A DNA stretch of 64,000 nucleotides from Niveispirillum sp943370215 (lineage in GTDB: Bacteria; Pseudomonadota; Alphaproteobacteria; Azospirillales; Azospirillaceae), in assembly GCA_943370215.1 (NCBI GenBank), contig CALRQC020000025.1, forward strand, positions 29,386 to 93,385. The letters are read 5' to 3'. Below, piece after piece: positions 1 to 8,179 of this stretch. Below the pieces are notes generated by a model. That model saw only the letters and a program-made list of their open reading frames with translations, was not told the DNA's origin and searched no databases. Position 1 is the stretch's first letter. Each line of letters begins with the position of its first letter. The translations under genes were made by a program, and so were the position numbers.

Positions 1-922
1 CGATGGAAAGGTTGCGCGTCAGCCCCCCGACATCGGAGAAGGAGCCGGGCCGCAGATCAAGGCTGAGCGCCATATCGTAACCGGAGAGATCCAGCCGGTT
101 CCAACCACCCCCATCCCAGATCGTCAGAACCGGGCTATCATTGCTACTGAAATCAAAAATCGAACGGTCGGCTGTATTATTAAAACCGTATGTCGTATTC
201 CCACTGCGGGTAGCGTAGTTGCGGCCGTAAGCATCCTGAATGGCCAGCACATCATAGAGCAGCGGTGTCGCCGCATAATTTCCGTTGTGAAAAGCGCCGG
301 TATTGTTGGCATTGAAATAGGACATCACGCTGTATTGCAGGCTATCCTGCTGAAACTCTGCCTTGTCAGTGTAAGTGAGGCTGCTATTGCCGGCATTATA
401 GGCACCGGGATGGTTGAGAGAGAGCGTGTGGCCGATCTCATGGATCAACGCCATCAGATCATAATCGCCAGGGTCGGCTTTCCAAACTGTGCCGGTCGCA
501 TGATTGACCCAGACCGGCCGATAGAGCCCGTCGGTGAAGGCAAATCCCCACACCCCACTTTCAATACTGCTGGAATTGGCGAAGGTAATGCGCCCATCCA
601 CCCCCGTGTTACTGCCAGTTTCAATAAAATCGAGCCGGGTGAGATCCGCCCATAGAGACAAGGCCAGGCGCGCTGTCACTTTCTGAGCAGAAGAGAAACT
701 GTTGAACCCCGTATAATCCGTACCAATAGAAGAAACGGGTCTGGTGGTCGGAAAGCTGAAGGCGATCTTCGCACCGGATGGCCACAGGCCATCCTGGTGA
801 ATCAATTTCTCCACGATTTGACCATCGGTCCAAACCGGTTTGCTGCCACCGGCGGCAGCCTGCGCAAGCTCCGCCGCCGTCACGGCATGGGTTTCATCCG
901 GAACCCCACATAAAATGCACAT
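1..922 (-). CDS. Serralysin-type (M10) secreted zinc metalloprotease, 3' end outside window
   Basis: Translating the minus strand from the ATG at 922 gives 307 open codons that run off the left edge, so the C-terminus is not visible. The zinc-binding motif HEIGHTLSLNHPG and a downstream Met-turn (SVMSYF) identify a metzincin of the serralysin/interstitial collagenase group. Such enzymes are secreted by type I systems and carry C-terminal calcium-binding RTX repeats, which would lie outside the window. The N-terminus (MCILCG) has no Sec signal peptide, as expected for type I substrates. An AGAGGTG ribosome-binding site precedes the ATG. One oddity is that the usual glycine of HExxHxxGxxH is serine here. 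The substrate is unknown. Confidence 0.85.
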   Translation of the reverse strand, partial: MCILCGVPDETHAVTAAELAQAAAGGSKPVWTDGQIVEKLIHQDGLWPSGAKIAFSFPTTRPVSSIGTDYTGFNSFSSAQKVTARLALSLWADLTRLDFIETGSNTGVDGRITFANSSSIESGVWGFAFTDGLYRPVWVNHATGTVWKADPGDYDLMALIHEIGHTLSLNHPGAYNAGNSSLTYTDKAEFQQDSLQYSVMSYFNANNTGAFHNGNYAATPLLYDVLAIQDAYGRNYATRSGNTTYGFNNTADRSIFDFSSNDSPVLTIWDGGGWNRLDLSGYDMALSLDLRPGSFSDVGGLTRNLSI

Positions 923-1121
923 GCAGCACCTCTTGGCCGAAAAGCCGGAAGGCCATAGTAAGGCGCGCCTATTTAAGGAAATCCATGACGATTTATAAAG
1001 GGAGAGAGGCCGGCTGGCATATCATCATGTCGATGGGGCCGTCCTACTGCCCCCCCGTCCGCGTCTGATCAATATGATGAGGATGTGAATTTTCTCGTAC
1101 AAAACCAAAATGGCATTTTTT

Positions 1122-1661
1122 TCAGTTACTTATGCGCTGAAGCTCATCGTTCAGCCACCAAGCCTTGTGCAGATCACCAAAATCTTCCATCTGCTTTGCC
1201 ACGACACCGAACAGGCCACCGGTCCAGGTCTCGAAGGCCGGGGTGCCGTCCAGTCGGGCGACATGCTCCGGCAACGTCCGGGTCAGATAGACGGGATTCT
1301 GGCCGCTGTCGAAATCCTGCCCGAGACTGCGGAAAAATGCTCCCTCCATTTGGAACTTGGCAGTCCCCCGATGGGCCAGGATAACGCGCTTGAACTCCTT
1401 TTCCTTCAGGGCCACAGCGGTTTGGAAAAGCCCGCGCGTCACATCGGCCTGGCTGACTTCGCCGCTGATTCCCCGGATATCGACGACAAGGGTTGCCGGG
1501 TCGACGAAGTGCCCCAGGTAAGCCACCATCGCCACGGTTTTGTTCCGCGGATCCTTGGCAAGCTCTGATCTTACAGGAAGGGTCGCCGACGTCAGATTCA
1601 ACCCTGCAATCAATGCAACGACGCCAATCACGACAGACAAAGCGATGAAACTCTTGCGCAT
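1122..1661 (-). CDS. Unrecognised membrane-anchored or exported protein (179 aa)
   Basis: The protein begins MRKSFIALSVVIGVVALIAG, a basic start followed by a hydrophobic stretch to about residue 22, so it is either a signal anchor or exported by Sec. The rest is soluble, without cysteine pairs or a motif I can assign. A stretch around residues 40-70 (AYLGHFVDPATLVVDIRGIS) resembles no family I know. It is divergent from the small secreted-protein gene at 1724, with about 60 bp between the two start codons that must hold both promoters. Nothing in the context gives a function. Confidence 0.6.
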   Translation of the reverse strand: MRKSFIALSVVIGVVALIAGLNLTSATLPVRSELAKDPRNKTVAMVAYLGHFVDPATLVVDIRGISGEVSQADVTRGLFQTAVALKEKEFKRVILAHRGTAKFQMEGAFFRSLGQDFDSGQNPVYLTRTLPEHVARLDGTPAFETWTGGLFGVVAKQMEDFGDLHKAWWLNDELQRISN

Positions 1662-1723
1662 TTCTCAACCCCTCAGATATTGTGGGGATGATAAATTTAG
1701 ATTTCAGTTGTGGGCAAGGGAAA

Positions 1724-2080
1724 ATGATGGCGCGTAAGGTGACGTATGTGGTCATGCTCGGCTTCGCTTTTCTGGCTTCGGTAGCCTCCGCACAGAGCGT
1801 CAAAACCGAATGTTATGGCGATATTTGCGTCACGACAACGGACGATGGACGCGGCAATATCGATGTCAAGACCACCAGCCCCCACGGAGATAACTATTCT
1901 CTCAGCACAAGATCGACGCGGCTCCCTAATGGGGACGTTAATGTACAGTCCACGGATTCGCTTGGAAACAGCTATGAAATCCGAAGCTGGTGCGACGCTG
2001 AGGGCTGTCATAGCAAGGATTCCGCCGGCAACATTTGCACCGTCACAAAGAGCGGTAAGATGATCGGCTGCGGTCAATAA
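1724..2080 (+). CDS. Small secreted protein of unknown function (118 aa)
   Basis: The start at 1724 is chosen because AAGGG lies 4-8 bases upstream and the protein then begins with a clear signal peptide (MMARKVTYVVMLGFAFLASV, cleavage probably after ASAQ or SVASA). The mature part is about 95 residues, hydrophilic and Ser/Thr/Asp/Gly-rich, with six cysteines (ECYGDIC, WCDAEGC, ICT, GCGQ) that could form disulfides in the periplasm. The regular polar pattern suggests beta structure. I recognise no family. It is divergent from the 1122-1661 gene. Confidence 0.6.
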   Translation: MMARKVTYVVMLGFAFLASVASAQSVKTECYGDICVTTTDDGRGNIDVKTTSPHGDNYSLSTRSTRLPNGDVNVQSTDSLGNSYEIRSWCDAEGCHSKDSAGNICTVTKSGKMIGCGQ

Positions 2081-2195
2081 CCCGCTCCCCATGTCTGTGC
2101 GGGTTTCCATCTCATTCAAACGCGCATTCTGGCACCGTTTTACGTCTGAAGGGGGCGACTGTCGCGGTTTGGGCGGGACCGTGGCTGCAATGTCA

Positions 2196-2534
2196 TCAAA
2201 CGCGGGCGAGTTGGCCGAGATGCTCGGTTATATCCACGCTGGGCCCTGCCACATTGATGGTGGCAAAGTAATCGTGCCAGCCTGCAGCAGCAATACCGGC
2301 GATCAACCGGTCAAGCGCCCCCTGATCAGCCGCCCGCCACACAGCGAAAAAACGCTGTCCCGCCCGATGCAGCACGCCACTGGCCGCTTCGCCAAAGGCA
2401 ATCGGTTCAATGCCTGATGCCAGCAGATCGTGCATCCCCGCCCCGATCCGGTCGAAGATCGCTTGGCGATCCGCCATTGATAACGCCAACCACGCGGGCT
2501 TGGGATCATAAATCTCCAAGAGAATCTGGGTCAT
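2196..2534 (-). CDS. Small uncharacterised protein, possibly YCII/dimeric barrel-like (112 aa)
   Basis: A soluble 112-residue protein starting MTQILLEIYDPKPAWLALS, with alternating hydrophobic strands and helices that fit a ferredoxin-like (dimeric alpha-beta barrel) fold; that assignment is inferred from pattern only. It starts 3 bp after the stop of the AlkC-like gene and is almost certainly the third cistron of the MarR/AlkC-like operon on this strand. No catalytic motif is visible. A link to alkylation damage rests on context alone. Confidence 0.6.
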   Translation of the reverse strand: MTQILLEIYDPKPAWLALSMADRQAIFDRIGAGMHDLLASGIEPIAFGEAASGVLHRAGQRFFAVWRAADQGALDRLIAGIAAAGWHDYFATINVAGPSVDITEHLGQLARV

Positions 2535-2537
2535 ATG

Positions 2538-3323
2538 CTACTCCTTTGCAGATTTTATGCGATCGATGGAACGCAAGGCGCGGCGGGCAATACGCTGCGT
2601 CTCGCTTGACGGCACCCCATGGAGCCAGTCGGCGACAAGAAGACGGACCCAATCGGGTCGCGTTTTGGCGGCATCATTCAACCAGTTGGCAACTGAATCC
2701 TGCACATAAATGGATGGATCGGATCGAAGTGGGTCCAGCAGGTTGCGCCCCGATTCGGGGTGCGTTTTCAGCGCCAGGATATGTTTGCACCAAACGCCAC
2801 GCGGCCGCGTAGCCTCGCTGGCAAAACGTCGGATACGCTCCGAAGAATCGCCGGTCCAATCCGCGAGTAAGGCCAATGCAGATTCAACATCGTCTGCTAT
2901 GGACGGTCGCACCGCGAGCCATGCCCATTCCCGAACGCCAAAATGCGGGTCGTCCGCCAAAGGCCGGATGGCGGCCAGTTTTTGCAACAACGGCCCATCC
3001 TGGTCACCGATCATGAAGCAAGCCCAGCCCCGCACCGTGTCGCTGGGATGCCTCTGCAGCTCGGTTTTCGCCGGCGAGCCGAGCCACTGATTCAGGAGGG
3101 CCCCCATGGCCGCCATGCGTGCTGCGATACCAAGCCGGGCGATGGCCTCAACCTTCTCTCCCAGATCATCATCGGCATCGGGAAAAGCGGATCTGAACAG
3201 TTGGACAAAATCGACCCCCAACACCTCAGCAAGGGTTGTCGTCGCCAGCAGCCCCCTGTTCAAGGCATCGGTGCGACCGTCAGCGCCCATCATCCCCGCC
3301 CCCGCCAATATCGGTAGCGGCAT
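2538..3323 (-). CDS. DNA alkylation repair protein, HEAT-repeat AlkC/AlkD-like
   Basis: The protein (261 aa) carries the conserved blocks of the DNA_alkylation HEAT-like repeat family: VRGWACFMIG, FGVREWAWLAVRP, IRRFASEATRPRGVWC, and YVQDSVANWLNDAAKTRP near the C-terminus. Members of this family are 3-methyladenine DNA glycosylases that excise alkylated bases by capturing DNA on a solenoid of helical repeats. AAGG lies just upstream of the ATG at 3323; an internal ATG at 3293 behind a GGGG tract is an alternative. The 5' end overlaps the MarR gene by 44 bp, which indicates translational coupling and joint control. Confidence 0.85.
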   Translation of the reverse strand: MPLPILAGAGMMGADGRTDALNRGLLATTTLAEVLGVDFVQLFRSAFPDADDDLGEKVEAIARLGIAARMAAMGALLNQWLGSPAKTELQRHPSDTVRGWACFMIGDQDGPLLQKLAAIRPLADDPHFGVREWAWLAVRPSIADDVESALALLADWTGDSSERIRRFASEATRPRGVWCKHILALKTHPESGRNLLDPLRSDPSIYVQDSVANWLNDAAKTRPDWVRLLVADWLHGVPSSETQRIARRALRSIDRIKSAKE

Positions 3324-3789
3324 GAGCCTTGTTCAGCAACCTGCTGAACAGTACCCGTTCCTCTGCCGAAAAGCCTGAAAACAAGGATGCAATCCAGCGG
3401 CTGTGCACTTCCGTCAGTTCCCGGGCGAGCTTGCGGCCGGAATCTGTCAGTTGCACTGTGATTTTCCGGCGATCCGCCCCATGGGAGAGGCGGCGCAGAT
3501 GCCCATCGCGCTCCAGCCCGTCGAGAAGGCCGGTGATCGTCCCACGCGTCACCCCGGCCTGCTCAGCCAGTTCATGGGGCGAAAGACCATCGCCCGCGCC
3601 ATCCAGCAGGAACAGCAGCACAAACTTGCCTTCCGACAATCCATGCACGCCAAGACGGGTTGCACAATCGCGATCAATCGCAGCCGACAGGCTCAGGATT
3701 TCGAAACAAAGACGCATATGAGCCGCCAGAACAGGCTCCCCTGCCCCGGCATACTTCAGAAGTGCTGCATATTTTTGATCGAGCTTCAT
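3280..3789 (-). CDS. MarR-family transcriptional repressor
   Basis: About 169 residues with the winged-helix layout of MarR proteins: the helix-turn-helix (LSPHELAEQAGVTRGTITG), then the wing with the family signature DRRKITVQLTDSGRKL. The start is ambiguous: ATGs occur at 3801, 3792 and 3789, and none has a strong ribosome-binding site, so the transcript may be leaderless. The start codons lie inside one arm of a perfect 15-bp inverted repeat, which suggests autorepression. The gene overlaps the AlkC-like gene downstream. The ligand is unknown; an alkylating or electrophilic compound is an inference from the operon partner. Confidence 0.88.
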   Translation of the reverse strand: MKLDQKYAALLKYAGAGEPVLAAHMRLCFEILSLSAAIDRDCATRLGVHGLSEGKFVLLFLLDGAGDGLSPHELAEQAGVTRGTITGLLDGLERDGHLRRLSHGADRRKITVQLTDSGRKLARELTEVHSRWIASLFSGFSAEERVLFSRLLNKAHAATDIGGGGDDGR

Positions 3790-3827
3790 CATAAGGCGCA
3801 TTATAATATGGTGCCTTATGATGAAGC
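3783..3827. promoter_or_regulatory. Perfect 15-bp inverted repeat, probable MarR operator
   Basis: The arms at 3783-3797 (GCTTCATCATAAGGC) and 3813-3827 (its exact reverse complement) are separated by 15 bp that contain TATAAT on both strands (3802-3807 on plus, 3800-3805 on minus). One arm includes the MarR start codon. The layout fits an autoregulatory operator that also blocks the divergent promoter of the gene at 3953. Confidence 0.7.
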
Positions 3828-3952
3828 AAGTTGAAATCCGTCTTGTTCGCCATTCTCGTTTACGAACCCGCACCAGCCAACAAAACGGTCGTCTCCACCC
3901 GATCGGCCGTGTAGCATCAATCGATATCATGATCGCCTGAATGGAGGCCGGG

Positions 3953-4252
3953 ATGCCTTTCCTGATCCGTTTCATGCTGCGTCACGCCCTGGCGGGGTTC
4001 GCCCTGGGCGTGGTTGGAGCCGCTGTCGCCGTCAGCTTGGATTTCGCCCATTTACGGACCCTGGCACAGGCGACATCGCTCGGTTGGATCGGCCTCAGCG
4101 CGTTCTGCTTCCTGACCGGCCTGACCTTTGGCGGGTTGCAGATCGGCTTTGCCGTGATGCTGTTGCCCTATGATGACGAAGAAAAGCCGCCGCGTGGCCG
4201 ACTGATGCGGGCGGAACTTGTGCCGATTCCCGTGCCCGTGCGGCGGCGGTGA
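3953..4252 (+). CDS. Small inner-membrane protein of unknown function (99 aa)
   Basis: The ATG at 3953 is preferred over the in-frame ATG at 3941 because GGAGG (3943-3947) then serves as its ribosome-binding site. Two hydrophobic segments (about residues 8-28 and 42-68) predict two membrane helices, followed by a basic, arginine-rich cytoplasmic tail (PVPVRRR). No domain is recognised. It lies divergently from the MarR operon and could share its operator. Confidence 0.6.
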   Translation: MPFLIRFMLRHALAGFALGVVGAAVAVSLDFAHLRTLAQATSLGWIGLSAFCFLTGLTFGGLQIGFAVMLLPYDDEEKPPRGRLMRAELVPIPVPVRRR

Positions 4253-4362
4253 CAAGCGACTGATCATATCCGGTCCACCTTATGGATACGCCGGAGAACG
4301 ACCATCGACAGGCAAGCGCCGGAATGATAGGGGGGACCATTCATTCCCTGACAGGTCACCCC

Positions 4363-5145
4363 ATGTCCGACAAGGTATTGCTGATCCGCGAGGAAGGGGG
4401 CATTGGCCGCCTGATCCTTAACCAACCGGAAAAGCGCAACGCGCTCAGCCAGGAAATGTGGCAATGGGTCGCCCGCCGCGTGCAAGAGGCCGAGGCCGAT
4501 CCCGCCATCAAGCTTCTTGTGCTTCAGGGCGCGGGGGGCTGTTTTGCGGCCGGTGCCGATATTTCCGAATTTGAGAGTGCTTATGCGACCCGGCAAAGTA
4601 CTGCCAGCTATGCCGCTGACATCGCTGCCGCCATGGATGGGCTGGCCGGTTGTGCCAAACCAAGCTTGGCGATGATCCAGGGAGCGTGCGTCGGCGGTGG
4701 CATGGGGCTGGCGCTTGCCTGCGACCTGCGTTTTGCCGCGGAGGATGCCAAACTGGGTATCACGCCGGCCAAGCTGGGCTTGGTTTATCCGCTGGGGGAT
4801 ACAAAGCGGCTGGTGGAAGCGGTCGGCCCCTCCCATGCCAAAGACCTGCTGTTCACCGGCCGGTTGCTGGACGCGACCGAGGCCCGGGCCATCGGGCTGG
4901 TCAACCGGGTGGTGCCTTCGGTGATGCTGGAGCAAACCGTATCGGATTATGCGGCCCAGGTCAGTGCCAACAGCCAATGGTCGATTCGCGCGATAAAGAA
5001 GATGGTAAAACGCGCGCTGGGGGGACAGCAGATGGATGATGCCGACAGTTTGGATGCCTTTTTGGACGCGGTGGAGTCACCCGATTTCGTTGAAGGCCGG
5101 AATGCCTTCCGGGAAAAGCGTAAGCCAAAATTCCCTTACTCCTGA
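4363..5145 (+). CDS. Enoyl-CoA hydratase/isomerase (crotonase) family protein lacking both canonical glutamates
   Basis: A 260-residue crotonase-fold protein. The oxyanion-hole regions are visible (AAGADISEF and ACVGGGMGLALACD), as is the C-terminal acyl-CoA-binding region. In true hydratases the two catalytic glutamates lie in GGGCELA and FGxPE; here those positions read GGGMGLA and GITPAK, so both are missing. It therefore probably does not hydrate enoyl-CoA by the standard mechanism and could be an isomerase, a thioesterase or another crotonase-fold activity. The start at 4363 (MSDKVLLIREEGG) matches family length; an upstream ATG at 4282 would add an atypical tail. It stands alone, with a methyltransferase gene 135 bp downstream. 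Confidence 0.85.
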   Translation: MSDKVLLIREEGGIGRLILNQPEKRNALSQEMWQWVARRVQEAEADPAIKLLVLQGAGGCFAAGADISEFESAYATRQSTASYAADIAAAMDGLAGCAKPSLAMIQGACVGGGMGLALACDLRFAAEDAKLGITPAKLGLVYPLGDTKRLVEAVGPSHAKDLLFTGRLLDATEARAIGLVNRVVPSVMLEQTVSDYAAQVSANSQWSIRAIKKMVKRALGGQQMDDADSLDAFLDAVESPDFVEGRNAFREKRKPKFPYS

Positions 5146-5280
5146 AGGAGATCGGGTTGGGGCTTGCGCTACGCCACTGTTCTGATCCATCATTCGATCT
5201 GCGGTGGCGCCGCTCCCGACCTTGGGATAAACATCCATGCCCCTTTCCGTACAGGTGAACGGAAACATGGGGTATCGATC

Positions 5281-5973
5281 ATGCGCAAAAGCTTGCAGGC
5301 TTCCGACAACCATCGCCAGATCAATATTGACGGTTATGACCGTTGGTCCGGCTTCTATGATCGCTATCCGAACCCGACGATAGCCATGGATGAACTGGCC
5401 TTCCCAGACTTCTGGGCGGGGTCCCAGGGCAATGATGTACTGGAAATTGGATGTGGCACCGGTCGCCACACGGCTCGGCTACTGACCGCCGGCAAGCGGG
5501 TGACGGGGGTGGATCAGTCCCCGGGTATGCTGGCCATCGCCAGGACAAAACTGGGAGCAGCACCGACCCTGCTGGAAGGCGATTTTCTTTCCATGGACTT
5601 GGGTGAAGCCGCTTTTGATGCCGCCCTGGCTGCGCTGGTGGTGGAACATATCGCCAACCTGCCGGCGTTTTTTCAATGCGCAGCAAGGGCCTTGCGGGGC
5701 AATGCCCCCTTCTTCTTGTCGGAGATTCATCCGGTACGAACAGCCGCTGGCACTTTCGCCCATTTCAAGGATGTCGATACGGGGGAAGAGAGGGCGCTGG
5801 CCAGTTACCCCCACACAGCGGACCAGATGCTGACAGCGGCCAGGAAAGCGGGATTTTACCTGCTGGAACGGCGCGACGTACTGGGGGATGAACAATTGGC
5901 CAAGCTGAACCCGAAATGGATCCGGCATCAGGGGCAGCCGATGCTTCAACTCTGGCATCTGGTCCGTCTCTGA
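5281..5973 (+). CDS. Class I SAM-dependent methyltransferase
   Basis: A 230-residue protein with the SAM-binding motif I VLEIGCGTGRHTARL (about residues 51-65), the acidic residue after strand 2 (TGVDQSPGMLAIA), and a motif IV-like stretch (FDAALAALVVEHI). This is the Methyltransf_11/25 type that acts on small molecules. The ATG at 5281 follows a GGGGTA tract; an upstream ATG at 5164 would add an unconserved extension. The substrate cannot be told from the sequence, and no biosynthetic cluster surrounds it. Confidence 0.85.
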   Translation: MRKSLQASDNHRQINIDGYDRWSGFYDRYPNPTIAMDELAFPDFWAGSQGNDVLEIGCGTGRHTARLLTAGKRVTGVDQSPGMLAIARTKLGAAPTLLEGDFLSMDLGEAAFDAALAALVVEHIANLPAFFQCAARALRGNAPFFLSEIHPVRTAAGTFAHFKDVDTGEERALASYPHTADQMLTAARKAGFYLLERRDVLGDEQLAKLNPKWIRHQGQPMLQLWHLVRL

Positions 5974-6262
5974 CCATCCGTGCGAACGGGTCAAATGCAG
6001 ACGATGATGTGGAATCAGGACGTTACCTAGGCAGGGTCACTACTATACGTTATAGGTAGCAAGGTTAACGCCCCCCTGCCATAAGTCCTACCAGCTCAAC
6101 CAAGCGGACGGCTTGCCCTTGGTACAAATTTGGCGTTAACAGGTGAGCCAACGGGTGACTGACAGTCGGATGGCCAGTTTGGCTGCCGGTTTTCACAGGC
6201 CATCCATACGTCCATCCCGGAATGGGCGGCCCGCTGCACGTTAAGCTGATTGGCTGTACCTG
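5974..6262. other. Intergenic region without a recognised gene
   Basis: About 290 bp between the methyltransferase and the response regulator. It holds an imperfect inverted repeat around CTATACGTTATAG (about 6043-6055) and a 9-nt inverted repeat, GTTAACGCC at 6064-6072 with GGCGTTAAC at 6132-6140. These may be regulator sites for the gene at 6263, but no promoter is convincing. Confidence 0.35.
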
Positions 6263-6712
6263 ATGTCAGACACCGGTATCTCCGACAACAGAACGAAGGG
6301 GGTAGCGCCAGTATCAGCGCCGCCTCCACGCATTCTTGTGGTCGAGGATGATGCGCTGGTTGCCCTGGGCATCCGCCTTACCTTGATGGAACTCGGGTAT
6401 GAGGTGGTAGGCATCGCCGCATCGGAAATGGAAGCCATTGCATTGGCCGAAGCCGAAAGGCCGACCTTGGCCCTGATGGATATCCGGCTGCGCGGACCTG
6501 TGGACGGGGTGGATACTGCACGACGCCTGCGGGCGGATTACGGTGTCCGCAGCGTCTATCTATCCGCCTATGCCGACGAACAGACGATGGCGCGGGTGGC
6601 CCAGACCTATCCCCTCGGGTTCGTGCAAAAACCCTATGCCGCCAGCCAGTTACGGACTGCACTTGATCTCGCCTGCCGGCGTTTGACGCAAAACACGGAA
6701 ACGTCAGGCTGA
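6263..6712 (+). CDS. Single-domain response regulator (CheY-like receiver)
   Basis: 149 residues forming one receiver domain and nothing else. Visible are the acidic pocket (VVEDDAL, D29/D30), the phospho-acceptor D73 in LMDIRL, the switch Ser/Thr region in YLSAYAD, and the conserved lysine in VQKPY. The preserved pocket means it should be phosphorylated. Lacking an output domain, it must act by protein-protein contact or phosphorelay, as in stress or motility circuits. No histidine kinase is adjacent, so its partner is elsewhere. The sequence pattern resembles receivers paired with HWE/HisKA_2 kinases, which is inference. Confidence 0.85.
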   Translation: MSDTGISDNRTKGVAPVSAPPPRILVVEDDALVALGIRLTLMELGYEVVGIAASEMEAIALAEAERPTLALMDIRLRGPVDGVDTARRLRADYGVRSVYLSAYADEQTMARVAQTYPLGFVQKPYAASQLRTALDLACRRLTQNTETSG

Positions 6713-6932
6713 GATCATGGCTTTGCCGCATTTGTATCGTCAGATGGGACAAAGACAGGATCTTGAAAAGTCAGCAGACTGAAATTAAGTGGGTTTTTGG
6801 CTTTTCCTGATCCGAGTGACCATTTACTCTGTTGTCACAGGGGAAAACGGCCGTGCAACGGCCGGTAATGGGTGGAAAGTCCACCCGCATCCGCGGGAAC
6901 GGACCACCAGTTTATATGAAGGAGCGAAGAAC

Positions 6933-7220
6933 ATGCGCGTGCTTCCTTGGGTTTTCTCTGGTTTGATGGTGCTGGGGCTGGCCGCTTGCGGCGACAAGGC
7001 AAAGAACCAGTCGGAAACCACCCCGCCGCCGGCCACGTCCAATCCGCCGGAACCGTCGGGTACCACCGCGCCGCCGGCAACCCCGGCTCCGACCACGGCC
7101 CCGGCCGACACCACGACCACCCCGCCGGCTGACAGCACCACCACCACCCCGCCGACCGAGGGTGCAACGCCCCCGGCTGAAGGCACCACCACCCCGCCGC
7201 AGAGCGGTACCAGCAACTGA
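6933..7220 (+). CDS. Small Pro/Thr-rich lipoprotein (95 aa)
   Basis: The start at 6933 is set by AAGGAG about 9 bases upstream. The N-terminus is a type II signal peptide ending in the lipobox LAAC (cysteine at about residue 19), so the mature protein is lipid-anchored. Nearly all the rest is proline, threonine, alanine and serine in TTTPP/PPAD-type repeats, a low-complexity extended linker-like chain. No domain follows. Such proteins often span the periplasm or decorate the envelope. A bidirectional terminator follows. Confidence 0.7.
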   Translation: MRVLPWVFSGLMVLGLAACGDKAKNQSETTPPPATSNPPEPSGTTAPPATPAPTTAPADTTTTPPADSTTTTPPTEGATPPAEGTTTPPQSGTSN

Positions 7221-7255
7221 TCGGTTGTGGGTCAACCGGATAGAACGGTTGATGA

Positions 7256-7282
7256 AAAGGCCGGGGCATTGCCCCGGCCTTT
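7256..7282. terminator. Bidirectional intrinsic terminator
   Basis: A 12-bp perfect stem (AAAGGCCGGGGC with its complement, loop ATT) sits between the convergent lipoprotein and rsmA genes. It has A-runs and T-runs on either side and can serve both strands. Confidence 0.75.
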
Positions 7283-7318
7283 GTCATTCATGGTCCATCA
7301 TTGTGTTGGGAAATATCC

Positions 7319-8179
7319 TCAACGTGTCGCACGCCAAGCCTTGGCCAGTGCAACGAACCCGTCAATATCGATTTCTTCCGCCCGCGCCGTCGGGGCGATC
7401 CCCACCGACAACAGCACAGGCTCCGGTTCCCGCATCAGGGATTTCAGGCTGACGCGCAGCATCTTGCGGCGCTGGCCAAAGGCCGCCGCCACCAGCGATT
7501 CCATGGTGACGAAATCCGGATCATCTGCCGGGCGCTGACGCGGTGTCAGCCGGACAACGGCGCTATCGATCTTGGGCGGCGGAGTGAAGGCGCGGGCTGG
7601 CAAATCCATGATGGTCCGGCAGTCGGCCAGCCATTGGCACATGACAGACAATCGCCCATAGGCCGATGTGCGGGGCCGGGCGACAAGGCGATCCGCCACT
7701 TCCTTCTGGAACATCAGGGCCAGAAAACGATATTCGCTGATCCGCTTCAACCAGCCAATCAGCAGCGGCGTGCCCACATTGTACGGCAGGTTGGAAACCA
7801 CGGCGCGCGGTGCGGGCACCAGATCGACCGGATCAACCGTCAGCGCATCAGCCTCCACCAGCCGCAACCGCCCGGCAGACGCGGCAATCACATCGCTCAG
7901 CGCAGCCGCAAAACGGGGATCACGTTCCACCGCCAGCACCTGTACGGCGTCACTTTCCACCAACGCACGGGTCAGGCCCCCGGGGCCGGGCCCCACCTCG
8001 ACGACATTCAGATCGCTGAAATCCCCGGCCTCCCGCACGATGCGGCGGGTCACGTTCAGGTCCAACAGGAAATGCTGGCCAAATGCCTTCTTGGCGGCCA
8101 GATCATGGGTGGCGATCACCTCCCGCAGGGGCGGCAGATGCGACAGGTCACGCCCGTCATTACTTTTCACGTCAGTCAC
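7319..8179 (-). CDS. rsmA: 16S rRNA (adenine1518/1519-N6)-dimethyltransferase RsmA/KsgA
   Basis: The protein dimethylates two adjacent adenines in the 3' hairpin of 16S rRNA during late small-subunit assembly. It shows the KsgA pattern: KKAFGQHFLLD at the N-terminus, SAM motif I VVEVGPGPGGLT, and the catalytic motif NLPYNVGTP. I place the start at the GTG at 8179 (VTDVKSNDGRDL), which overlaps the stop of pdxA and matches family N-termini; an ATG at 8221 inside pdxA is the longer alternative. It is the last gene of the lptF-lptG-surA-pdxA-rsmA operon, a conserved proteobacterial order. Confidence 0.95.
   Translation of the reverse strand: MTDVKSNDGRDLSHLPPLREVIATHDLAAKKAFGQHFLLDLNVTRRIVREAGDFSDLNVVEVGPGPGGLTRALVESDAVQVLAVERDPRFAAALSDVIAASAGRLRLVEADALTVDPVDLVPAPRAVVSNLPYNVGTPLLIGWLKRISEYRFLALMFQKEVADRLVARPRTSAYGRLSVMCQWLADCRTIMDLPARAFTPPPKIDSAVVRLTPRQRPADDPDFVTMESLVAAAFGQRRKMLRVSLKSLMREPEPVLLSVGIAPTARAEEIDIDGFVALAKAWRATR

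Noticed and set aside
3818..3940. A 40-codon plus-strand frame starting inside the MarR inverted repeat
   Set aside because: The start ATGATGAAGC exists only because it mirrors the MarR start; the product is Arg-rich with no support.
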